Origin: Streptomyces sp. D2-8
GTDB lineage: Bacteria > Actinomycetota > Actinomycetes > Streptomycetales > Streptomycetaceae
Direction: 5' to 3'
Assembly (NCBI RefSeq): GCF_023184515.1
Contig: NZ_JAAHBP010000001.1
Coordinates: forward strand, 620,001-684,000
Length of the DNA stretch: 64,000 bases
Below, piece by piece: positions 34,364 to 42,088 of this stretch. Position numbers and translations under genes: made by a program. The notes below the pieces were generated by a model. The model made no database searches. It saw nothing but the letters and a program-made list of their open reading frames with translations, and was not told the origin of the DNA. How positions within the stretch are numbered: position 1 is the first letter of the stretch; each line of letters begins with the position of its first letter.

Positions 34364-34485
34364 GCGTTCGAGCCTATGCGCTCAGAGCGCGAGCTCCGGC
34401 AAAGGGTCGGGCTTGGGCCGGAAGCCGAGGGAGACGTCCACACCGAACACGAAACGTCCTGCCGATTTCTTACCGTCGGCGCTTG

Positions 34486-34503
34486 CTTGGAGTGCGCTCC
34501 AAG
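34486..34503 (+). promoter_or_regulatory. MerR-type operator/promoter palindrome
   Basis: CTTGGAG-TGCG-CTCCAAG is a perfect palindrome 17 bases before the MerR gene start, followed by TTCTAGCGT, which resembles a -10 region. MerR proteins normally bind such a palindrome lying in the promoter spacer, so autoregulation is likely. Confidence 0.7.
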
Positions 34504-34520
34504 GTTCTAGCGTTGGGGTC

Positions 34521-34985
34521 ATGACGGTGATGGAGACCACGGGGACCGGGGCCGACACCTGCGCCGGCCCGCCGCAGCAGAACCGGCGCCCGGACGGCCA
34601 GGACCGCTACACGATCAGCGAGGTCGTCGCCTTGACCGGCCTGACGGCCCACACCCTGCGCTGGTACGAGCGCATCGGACTCATGCCGCACATCGACCGG
34701 TCCCACACCGGCCAGCGCCGCTACACCAACCGCGACCTCGACTGGCTCGACCTCGTCGGCAAGCTCCGCCTGACGGGCATGCCGGTCGCGGACATGGTGC
34801 GGTACGCGGAACTGGTGCGCGAGGGCGACCACACCTACGGCGAGCGCTTCGAGCTGCTGAAGACGACCCGTGAGGACGTCCTGGCCAGGATCGACGAACT
34901 CCGGGGCACGCTCGCCGTGCTCGACCGGAAGATCAGTTTCTACGCGGACGCCGGGCGTGCCCCGGCGTCGGAGAGGTCCCGATGA
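34521..34985 (+). CDS. MerR-family transcriptional regulator
   Basis: 154 residues. RYTISEVVALTGLTAHTLRWYERIGLMPHIDRSHTGQRRYTNRDLDWL is the winged HTH of the MerR family; a long helix follows with LARIDELRGTLAVLDRKISFYADA as dimerisation coiled coil. No metal-binding Cys cluster near the C-terminus, so it likely senses an organic ligand. ATG at 34521 is used; ATG at 34530 is possible. It overlaps the aldo/keto reductase gene by four bases, a typical detoxification pair. Confidence 0.9.
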   Translation: MTVMETTGTGADTCAGPPQQNRRPDGQDRYTISEVVALTGLTAHTLRWYERIGLMPHIDRSHTGQRRYTNRDLDWLDLVGKLRLTGMPVADMVRYAELVREGDHTYGERFELLKTTREDVLARIDELRGTLAVLDRKISFYADAGRAPASERSR

Positions 34986-35998
34986 CGGACGGCAAGATCA
35001 CGACGGCGAAGCTCGGCGACCACGGTCCCGAGGTGAGCGTCCAGGGCCTCGGCTGCATGGGGATGAGCTTCGGCTACGGCCCCGCGGACGCGGACGCGTC
35101 CCGGGCCACGCTGGAGCGGGCGCTCGAACTGGGCGTCACCTTCTACGACACGGCCGACGCGTACGGCGCCGGCGAGAACGAGCGGTTCCTGTCGCCCTTC
35201 TTCAAGGCCCACCGCGACGAGGTCGTCATCGCGACCAAGTTCGCCCTGTCGATCCCCCCGGACGACCCGACGCGCCGGGTCATCCGCAACGATCCGCCCT
35301 ACATCCGCCAGGCCGTCGAGGCGAGCCTGAAGCGCCTGGACGTCGACGCCATCGACCTCTACTACATGCACCGGCGCGATGTGAACGTGCCGATCGAGGA
35401 GAGCGTCGGCACCATGGCCGACCTGGTCCGCGAGGGCAAGGTCAAGCACCTCGGCCTGAGCGAGGTCACGGCCGGTGAACTGCGTGCCGCCCACGCCGTC
35501 CACCCCATCGCCGCCGTGCAGTCGGAGTGGTCGCTGTTCAGCCGTGACATCGAGGCGCACGTCGTCCCGGCGGCCCGTGAGCTGGGTGTGGCCCTCGTCT
35601 CCTACTCACCCCTCGGCCGGGGCTTCCTCACCGGCTCCTTCACCAACGCCGACCAGGACCTGAGCGCCGGTGACTTCCGCCGTCAGCAGCCCCGCTTCAC
35701 GGGCGACAACGCCACGGCGAACGCGACCCTGCTGGAGCTGATCCGCACGGTGGCCAAGGCGCACGACGCGACGCTCGGTCAGACAGCCCTGGCCTGGGCC
35801 CAGCAGCAGGCGACGGTCCACGACCTCCCGGTCATCCCGATCCCGGGCACCCGCAAGCCCGGCAGGGTGGAGGAGAACACGGCGGCGACCGGGATCGTCC
35901 TGACCGACGAGGAACTGGACCTGCTGGACGGCATAGCGGCCCAGGTGGCGGGCACGCGCTACGCGGACATGACCTTCACGTCAGCGGGCCGGGAGTAG
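34982..35998 (+). CDS. Aldo/keto reductase
   Basis: 338 residues, AKR barrel. Catalytic Asp and Tyr lie in FYDTADAYGAGENE, Lys in VVIATKFAL and His in DLYYMHRRD; PVIPIPGTRKPGRVEEN is the NADPH-binding end. Closest in pattern to the AKR13-type reductases induced by MerR partners. Starts inside the MerR stop (ATGA), so it should be induced with it. Probably reduces reactive aldehydes. Confidence 0.92.
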   Translation: MTDGKITTAKLGDHGPEVSVQGLGCMGMSFGYGPADADASRATLERALELGVTFYDTADAYGAGENERFLSPFFKAHRDEVVIATKFALSIPPDDPTRRVIRNDPPYIRQAVEASLKRLDVDAIDLYYMHRRDVNVPIEESVGTMADLVREGKVKHLGLSEVTAGELRAAHAVHPIAAVQSEWSLFSRDIEAHVVPAARELGVALVSYSPLGRGFLTGSFTNADQDLSAGDFRRQQPRFTGDNATANATLLELIRTVAKAHDATLGQTALAWAQQQATVHDLPVIPIPGTRKPGRVEENTAATGIVLTDEELDLLDGIAAQVAGTRYADMTFTSAGRE

Positions 35999-36013
35999 CG
36001 AAGCGCCCCTTCA

Positions 36014-36034
36014 GGGGCGCGGGGAACTGCGCGA
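36014..36034 (+). repeat. Dispersed repeat, copy 2
   Basis: GGGGCGCGGGGAACTGCGCGA, identical to copies 1 and 3, 16 bases after the aldo/keto reductase stop. Together with GCGCCCC just upstream it can form a short hairpin. Confidence 0.85.
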
Positions 36035-36082
36035 CCGGCCACATCCGGCCCGCACCCGCCGGCGCGCAGCACCCCGCAGACG

Positions 36083-36925
36083 CTAAAGCTCCGCCAGCAA
36101 CTCGGCCTTTTTGACCGAAAACTCCTCATCCGTCACCAGTCCGGCCTGATGCAGCTCACCCAGGTGACGAATCCGCTCGGCGATGTCCGCGGGATCACGC
36201 CGCGGCGCGGGCACGGCGGCCACCGGACTCGACGTCCGCACCGCCGCCAACACCGCGGCGGCGAACGGCAGCGACTCGTGCACCGGCCCGTACCCCAGCC
36301 CGAACACCACCGCGGCCGGATCCTGATCGGCCTGCGCCCCGGGCGCTCCCGCATCCCGCTGCAAAAGCCGCAGATGCCCCTCGAACACCTCCGGCGACCG
36401 CCACTCCACCCCGTTCAGCTCCCCGACGGAGAAGCTCTGGTCGCCGGCCTTCCACTTCGCCGACGACGCCCCCGTCCAGAACCACCGGAAGTTCACGGTC
36501 CGTCCGTCGAAGGTCGCCTTCCCGTCGTACGCCTTGAACGACAGCGGCCCCTCGGGCGGGTCCACGAGGAAGCGGTCCGCCGGCCCGGACTCGGTCAGCA
36601 GGGTCCGCAGCTCGTCGGCGTAGTACTCCGCGAGGACCTCCCGGTCGGCGGGCAGCACCAGCCGGTAGGGGTCGCCGCTCTCCTTCAGCTGCCCGGCGGC
36701 CGCCTCCATCAACGGGTCCGCCCCGGGCCGCGGTTCGACACGCAGCACGACCGTGCCGCGTTTCCCGCGGGTCAGCGTCACCCCGGCGATCGCCTCCAGG
36801 GGCACACGACGTTCCCCGAGGGCCTGGAAGAGCTTGGGTGTTCGAATCCCTCGTTCGTAGCGGATGAGCACGGAGTCGGACTCGAACTCCCAGGCGGCAT
36901 GAAATCCGGCCAGTACGTCACCCAT
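36083..36925 (-). CDS. DUF4429 protein with C-terminal SHOCT domain
   Basis: 280 residues from the ATG at 36925 (MGDVLAGFHAAWEF). Two similar beta-rich halves (~1-115 and ~125-215; compare ESDSVLIRYERG with YDGKATFDGRTVNFRW) match the DUF4429 PH-like repeat. The last 30 residues, IAERIRHLGELHQAGLVTDEEFSVKKAELL, form a SHOCT domain, a short oligomerisation helix pair. No membrane or catalytic motif. Function unknown. Confidence 0.8.
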   Translation of the reverse strand: MGDVLAGFHAAWEFESDSVLIRYERGIRTPKLFQALGERRVPLEAIAGVTLTRGKRGTVVLRVEPRPGADPLMEAAAGQLKESGDPYRLVLPADREVLAEYYADELRTLLTESGPADRFLVDPPEGPLSFKAYDGKATFDGRTVNFRWFWTGASSAKWKAGDQSFSVGELNGVEWRSPEVFEGHLRLLQRDAGAPGAQADQDPAAVVFGLGYGPVHESLPFAAAVLAAVRTSSPVAAVPAPRRDPADIAERIRHLGELHQAGLVTDEEFSVKKAELLAEL

Positions 36926-37000
36926 GCGGCTCATCGTATGCGGCACGCGCTCCTCCGTCCCCCTCCCGAGCAGACCGCAACTTCTTCGCCTCTACGCGCG

Positions 37001-38209
37001 TCAGGCCGCCGCCGTGCCGGACAAACCGGTACGGCAGACGCCGTCTTCGTGCGCGCAGTGCACCGAGCGGTATGCGCCAACGCCGATCTCTGCGAAATTG
37101 AACAGACTTGCCGTTCCCGGCTCGAAGTAACCCGCGTGACCCTTCGCACCCGCCGCCGACAGCACCCGCGCCCCGAACCCTGCGGAGACCGGATCGGCGC
37201 CGTGGCCGAGTCCGCCGACCTCCAGGTAGGGCACGTCCTGGATCCAGTCGTCGGAGTCCCGCATCGCCCACACCCGGGCGGTGGTGTGCAACTGGGCGGC
37301 CTTCTCGACACGCATGCCGGGGCTGCCGGCCACCGCGATGTCGGACACCCGGCCCGGCAGCGAGCGCGCGGCGACGCCGCACACCACGGAGCCGTAGCTG
37401 TGGCAGAACAGCGAGACCGGCGAGCTGCCCGGCAGCGACCGCACCAGCGCGTCGAGCCGTACGGCACCCTCCTTGGCGCGCATCGCCGTGGCCGAGTCGA
37501 TGCCGAGTCCGCTGGGCGCCGTGTAGTCGGCCCAGGCGATCACGGCCGTACGGGTCGAGGGGCTCACCTTCCGCTCGGCCGCGTACAGGGACTTGGCCAT
37601 CCCGACGGGCGCGGAGTACTCGCGCTTGGTGCGCTGGAAGGTGAGCAGGTCGGTGTCGACACCGGGGACGACGACCGAGACCCGCTCCGCCCTGCGCAGG
37701 TTGCCGAAGACCTCCGCCACCCGGCCCGAGCCGTCCGGGTCGAAGGCCAGGATGTGCCGGCCCTTCTCCATGAGGTCCTCGAAGCGGTGCATCCTGCGGC
37801 CCGCCTCGTGCTGCCCGGCCGGGGTGAGGCGCTGGTCGTGCATGCGTTCGCGCTCGACCTTGCGCGCCTTGGCGAGCGCGAGGTGGTTGGCGCGGTAGCG
37901 CAGCTCGACCGGCGCGCCGTTCATGTTGCCCACGGCGAGCGAGTACTTGCGGACCAGGGTCGTACGGTCCTGCTCGGTGAGCGAGGTGAAGAAGCGGGCC
38001 AGCTTCGTCGGCTCGGACTGCGGGTCCGGCAACCGGTGCCCGCCGATCCGGCCGTGCTCCCAGGCGGAGAGCGAGGCTTGGAGCGGTGTGGCGCCCCGCT
38101 GGTTGCGCAGGGCCGTCCAGCCGGTGGTCGCCAGCATCACGAACACGACGGCCAGAGCGAGCAGTGCGCGCCAGACGTTCAGTTGCGGGGAGGTGCCGAA
38201 GGAAGTCAC
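37001..38209 (-). CDS. Exported alpha/beta hydrolase (DUF1023)
   Basis: 402 residues with one N-terminal hydrophobic helix (NVWRALLALAVVFVMLATTGW) acting as anchor or signal. The C-terminal part is DUF1023: FCHSYGSVVCG holds the nucleophile Ser in a G/C-H-S-Y-G elbow, with DIAVAGSPGM following and a late catalytic His plausible in GHAGYFEPG. Such proteins occur widely in actinobacteria as exported esterases of unknown substrate. Confidence 0.8.
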   Translation of the reverse strand: MTSFGTSPQLNVWRALLALAVVFVMLATTGWTALRNQRGATPLQASLSAWEHGRIGGHRLPDPQSEPTKLARFFTSLTEQDRTTLVRKYSLAVGNMNGAPVELRYRANHLALAKARKVERERMHDQRLTPAGQHEAGRRMHRFEDLMEKGRHILAFDPDGSGRVAEVFGNLRRAERVSVVVPGVDTDLLTFQRTKREYSAPVGMAKSLYAAERKVSPSTRTAVIAWADYTAPSGLGIDSATAMRAKEGAVRLDALVRSLPGSSPVSLFCHSYGSVVCGVAARSLPGRVSDIAVAGSPGMRVEKAAQLHTTARVWAMRDSDDWIQDVPYLEVGGLGHGADPVSAGFGARVLSAAGAKGHAGYFEPGTASLFNFAEIGVGAYRSVHCAHEDGVCRTGLSGTAAA

Positions 38210-38282
38210 TGAAAGGACACACTAGGAGAACGAGAGGGTCTCGCGTTAACCAAGTGACCGGGATCACGTTTCGGTGGATGTG

Positions 38283-38915
38283 CTAAGGGGACTGCTCCGC
38301 ACGCCAGTTCCCGGCCAGTGCGGGACCCACCTCGTCCAGGTATGTGGTGGTGAGTTGGCGCATTCCCTCCATGCTGAGGTCGTCCCCCGCGGACCACAGT
38401 CGTTCGGTGACGCGAATCACCCCTCCGAAGAGGGCGACGACGATCCTCGGCCGGGGGTCCGCGTCCACGTCGAGTCCCTCGCGCTCGGCGATGATCCCCG
38501 CGAGCTGCTCCTCCAGCTCCGCCGACCGCCGCAGATGGGCGGCGAGCAGCGCGGGCGTCGACTCGATCACCCGGTAGACGCGCATGTGGAGCTCGATCGG
38601 CACCAGCTCCTCGACCGCCTCGTTGATGGCGTCCCAGCTCTCCAGCACGGCCCGGCGCAGCGCCTCCAGCGGCACCTCGTCCGGCGGGCGCGTGCGCAGG
38701 GCCTCCACGACGAGCGTCTCCGCGAGGCGCGGCACGAAGAACGCCGTCTCCTCCTTGCCGGCGAAGTAGCGGAAGAAGGTGCGCTGCGAGACGTCCACGG
38801 CGGCGGCGATGTCGTCGACGGTCGTCTCCTCGTACCCGCGCGTGGCGAACAGTTCCAGCGCGGCCCGCAGCAGTGCGTCCCGGGTGCGCCGCTTCTTGCG
38901 TTCGCGCAGGTTCAA
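38283..38915 (-). CDS. TetR-family transcriptional regulator
   Basis: 210 residues, TTG start. HTH: LRAALELFATRGYEETTVDDIAAAVDVSQRTFFRYFAGKEE, typical of the MftR/efflux group (SQRTFFRYF recognition helix). Divergent from the MFS exporter gene across 115 bases, so it probably represses the exporter and itself. The gap contains ACTAGTGAATT, AT-rich by local standards, but no perfect long palindrome. Confidence 0.9.
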   Translation of the reverse strand: MNLRERKKRRTRDALLRAALELFATRGYEETTVDDIAAAVDVSQRTFFRYFAGKEETAFFVPRLAETLVVEALRTRPPDEVPLEALRRAVLESWDAINEAVEELVPIELHMRVYRVIESTPALLAAHLRRSAELEEQLAGIIAEREGLDVDADPRPRIVVALFGGVIRVTERLWSAGDDLSMEGMRQLTTTYLDEVGPALAGNWRAEQSP

Positions 38916-39030
38916 GGCATGCCTCTCGTCTGACGTGTTCTCCCAGTTCAGGCTATACGGGGATGTCGTGTCAGTTACCGACTAGTGAATTGGTTTGTCA
39001 ACTGTCAGCGGCTGTCATTAGCCTCGGCGT

Positions 39031-40650
39031 ATGACTAGTCAGACCACCATCGACACGACGGGGTCGGGGGGCAAGGCACCGGCGGCGCCGTCGGACGCGA
39101 CGCCGGGCAAGGGGCTGCGAGGGCACCCCTGGCTCACCCTCATCACCGTCGCTGTGGGGGTCATGATGGTGGCCCTCGACGGCACCATCGTGGCCATAGC
39201 CAACCCGGCGATCGGCAAGGACCTGGGGGCCTCATGGTCCGATCTCCAGTGGATCACCAACGCCTACTTCCTCGCTCTCGCGGTGTCCCTGATCACCGCC
39301 GGCAAACTCGGTGACCGATTCGGTCACCGGCAGACCTTCCTCATCGGCGTGGCGGGCTTCGCCGCCTCCTCGGCCGCCATCGGGCTGTCCAAGGGCATCA
39401 CGGCGGTCATCGTCTTCCGCGTCTTCCAGGGGCTCTTCGGCGCCCTGCTGATGCCGGCCGCGCTCGGCCTGCTGCGGGCCACCTTCCCGGCCGAGAAGCT
39501 GAACATGGCCATCGGCATCTGGGGCATGGTCATCGGCGCGTCCACCGCGGGCGGCCCGATCCTCGGCGGCGTGCTCGTCGAGCACGTCAACTGGCAGTCG
39601 GTGTTCTTCATCAACGTGCCGGTCGGTGTCCTCGCCGTCGTCCTCGGCGTGCTGATCCTGCTCGACCACCGCGCCGAGAACGCCCCGCGCTCCTTCGATC
39701 TCCTCGGCATCTTCCTGCTGTCCGCCGCGATGTTCTGCCTCGTCTGGGCTCTGATCAAGGCACCGGAGTGGGGCTGGGGCGATCTGCAGACCTGGGCGTT
39801 CATCGTCGCCTCGGTGGTCGGCTTCGGGCTCTTCGCCGTCTGGGAGACGAAGGTGAAGGAGCCGCTGATCCCGCTGGGGCTGTTCCGCTCCGTCCCGCTG
39901 TCGGCGGGTGTCGTGCTCATGGTCCTGATGGCCATCGCCTTCATGGGCGGCCTGTTCTTCGTGACGTTCTACCTCCAGAACGTGCACGGCATGAGCCCGA
40001 TCGACGCCGGTCTGCACCTGCTGCCGCTCACCGGCATGATGATCGTCGGCTCCCCGCTCGCCGGCGTGATGATCACCAAGTTCGGCCCGCGCATCCCGCT
40101 GGCCGGCGGCATGGCGTTCACCGCGATCGCCATGTACGGCATGTCCACGCTGGACGCGCACACGGGCAGCGGCGTCATGTCCGTCTGGTTCGCCCTGCTG
40201 GGCCTCGGCCTCGCGCCGGTCATGGTGGGCGCCACCGAAGTAATCGTCGGCAACGCCCCGATGGAGCTCTCGGGCGTCGCGGGCGGTCTCCAGCAGGCCG
40301 CCATGCAGATCGGCGGCAGTCTCGGTACGGCCGTGCTGGGCGCCGTGATGGCCTCCAAGGTCGACAACGAGTTCGCCGGCAACTGGGCGGACGCGGGGCT
40401 GCCGCCGCTCACCCCGGCCCAGTCCGAGCAGGCCGCGCTGGCCGTTCAGCAGGGCAGCGCCCCGGTGCCGGAGGGCACCCCCGAGCAGATCGCCGCGAAG
40501 ATCACCGAGGTCGCGCACACCACGTTCATCGACGGCATGAGCCTGGCCTCCCTGACCGCTGCGGGCGTGGCGGCCGTCGCCGTGTTCGTCGCGTTCCTCA
40601 CCAAGCGCGGTGCGAACGCGGAGGCCGGTGCGGGCGCGGCACACATCTGA
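39031..40650 (+). CDS. MFS drug/proton antiporter, DHA2 family (14 TM)
   Basis: 539 residues with about 14 hydrophobic segments. Motif A reads GKLGDRFGHRQTF, motif C-type GGPILGGVLVEHVNWQSVFFINVPVGV, both features of EmrB/QacA exporters; the N-terminal MMVALDGTIVAIANPAI carries the conserved motif D1 Asp. It exports unidentified compounds across the membrane. Divergent from the TetR gene, its likely repressor. Confidence 0.92.
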   Translation: MTSQTTIDTTGSGGKAPAAPSDATPGKGLRGHPWLTLITVAVGVMMVALDGTIVAIANPAIGKDLGASWSDLQWITNAYFLALAVSLITAGKLGDRFGHRQTFLIGVAGFAASSAAIGLSKGITAVIVFRVFQGLFGALLMPAALGLLRATFPAEKLNMAIGIWGMVIGASTAGGPILGGVLVEHVNWQSVFFINVPVGVLAVVLGVLILLDHRAENAPRSFDLLGIFLLSAAMFCLVWALIKAPEWGWGDLQTWAFIVASVVGFGLFAVWETKVKEPLIPLGLFRSVPLSAGVVLMVLMAIAFMGGLFFVTFYLQNVHGMSPIDAGLHLLPLTGMMIVGSPLAGVMITKFGPRIPLAGGMAFTAIAMYGMSTLDAHTGSGVMSVWFALLGLGLAPVMVGATEVIVGNAPMELSGVAGGLQQAAMQIGGSLGTAVLGAVMASKVDNEFAGNWADAGLPPLTPAQSEQAALAVQQGSAPVPEGTPEQIAAKITEVAHTTFIDGMSLASLTAAGVAAVAVFVAFLTKRGANAEAGAGAAHI

Positions 40651-40888
40651 CGCTCCCCGGCGGCTCGTTCGCCTATCCGTGTGAACGAGCCGCCGAACTC
40701 TCCCTCCGGCACGCGCCGCAGGTCACAGTGGGTCAAGTCCTCCGCAGGGCATGGAGGACGGGCGCTGCGGCGCGCTGCCGGAGGGGGGGCGGCGCGCAGG
40801 CGGCGGGGATTGAAGCCCGCTGACGGGGTACTCGCCGTGTCATACCCGAACCGAACCCCAACCGATCGAGGGTTTACGGGAGTTGATG

Positions 40889-41194
40889 ATGGCGAGCTTC
40901 GGACACGGTACGCGCAGGCACCCCCGCTCACGTGGCCGGACGTGGTCACGGACCGGGACGGATCGCGCGACACTCGGACTCATCGGAGTCATCTGCGCCG
41001 TTGCAGGCTTCTTCGTGCTGGGGATCGTTCTCGGTCCCGCCGCCATGGTCTGCGGCTGGCTCGCCATGGGCCGCGCGTGGTCGGGCTCGCGCCCCACCGC
41101 GGCCGTGATCGCCCTGGTCCTGGGCGCCATCGACACGCTCCTGGCCATCATCTGGCTGTCCGGGGCGGCCACACCGGGCATGGGCATGTTCTGA
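40889..41194 (+). CDS. Small two-helix membrane protein (DUF4190)
   Basis: 101 residues; ATG at 40889 has GGGAG six bases upstream, with alternative starts at 40883 and 40886. A basic N-terminus is followed by two hydrophobic helices (LGLIGVICAVAGFFVLGIVLG and AAVIALVLGAIDTLLAIIWL) with AMGRAWSG in between, the DUF4190 pattern. No function known. Confidence 0.75.
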   Translation: MASFGHGTRRHPRSRGRTWSRTGTDRATLGLIGVICAVAGFFVLGIVLGPAAMVCGWLAMGRAWSGSRPTAAVIALVLGAIDTLLAIIWLSGAATPGMGMF

Positions 41195-41263
41195 CCCGGG
41201 TGGGACGAGGGAAGGGCCTCCGGCGATGCGACCGGGGGCCCACCCATGTGCCCTGGCCCACTC

Positions 41264-42019
41264 CTACTCGACCGGTGCCCCCTTGAGCGCCGCCAACTCC
41301 CCCCGCAGCGCCCGCACCTCCTCGGTCAGCTCCTGTATCGCCTCGGTCTGCCGCTGCTCCTCGGCGTCGTCCTTCTCGAACCGCGCGATGAACCAGGCCG
41401 CGATGTTCGCCGTCACCACACCGAGCAGCGCGATTCCGGACAGCATCAGCCCGACCGCGAGGATCCGCCCGAGCCCCGTGGTCGGTGCCATGTCCCCGTA
41501 CCCCACGGTGGTCATCGTGGTGAAGGCCCACCAGACGGCGTCCCCGAGCGTCTGGATGGAAGCCCCGGGGTTGTCCCGTTCCACTTCCAGCACGGCCAGC
41601 GCGCCGAACACGAGCAGTCCCAGACACGACCCGGCGACATACGTGGTGACCCGTACCTGCGACGCCATCCGTGCCCGCTGCCCGGCCAGGAACAGCATCG
41701 ACACCAGTTTCAGCAGCCGCAGCGGCTGTACCAGCGGCAGCACCACGGCCAGCAGAGCCAGCGGATTTCCGCGGACGAACCGCAGCCGGTCCTCGGCCAG
41801 CAGCAGCCGGACCAGATAGTCGACGGCGAAAGCGGCCCACACCGCCCAGTTGGTGACGTGGCACGCCGTGAGCAGCTCCTCCCGGGCCTCGGGAGTCACG
41901 ATCGGGAGGGCGTAGGCGATCGCGAAGAGTACGGCCAGCGCCAGCAGGGGGCCTTGAGTGCGCCGCTCCCAACGGGCCAGAGCGGTCTGTTCTGTCATCG
42001 GGAGCGTCATGGGGAGCAT
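41264..42019 (-). CDS. Voltage-gated-like potassium channel
   Basis: 251 residues from ATG at 42019; two more in-frame ATGs follow and none has a strong ribosome site. Several N-terminal hydrophobic helices include an Arg-rich one (LRLLKLVSMLFLAGQRAR). The pore helix and selectivity filter TTMTTVGYGD are intact, followed by the inner helix. The end is a coiled coil (EEVRALRGELAALKG) that could drive tetramers. Same strand as aceE but separated by the hairpin at 42035-42061. Confidence 0.9.
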   Translation of the reverse strand: MLPMTLPMTEQTALARWERRTQGPLLALAVLFAIAYALPIVTPEAREELLTACHVTNWAVWAAFAVDYLVRLLLAEDRLRFVRGNPLALLAVVLPLVQPLRLLKLVSMLFLAGQRARMASQVRVTTYVAGSCLGLLVFGALAVLEVERDNPGASIQTLGDAVWWAFTTMTTVGYGDMAPTTGLGRILAVGLMLSGIALLGVVTANIAAWFIARFEKDDAEEQRQTEAIQELTEEVRALRGELAALKGAPVE

Positions 42020-42034
42020 GGTAGGAAACGCGGA

Positions 42035-42061
42035 GGGCGGCACCCGGTCGGGGTGCCGCCC
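42035..42061 (-). terminator. 11-bp hairpin after aceE
   Basis: GGGCGGCACCC pairs with GGGTGCCGCCC around GGTCG, 28 bases after the aceE stop on the minus strand and before the potassium channel start. Confidence 0.7.
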
Positions 42062-42088
42062 CAAGGAACGGCGTGCGACGCCGGCGTC

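Noticed and set aside
27772..36034. Repeat copies 1 and 2 as terminators
   Set aside because: Copy 1 has no complementary arm of useful length and copy 2 only a short one; exact identity with copies inside genes shows they are dispersed repeats.
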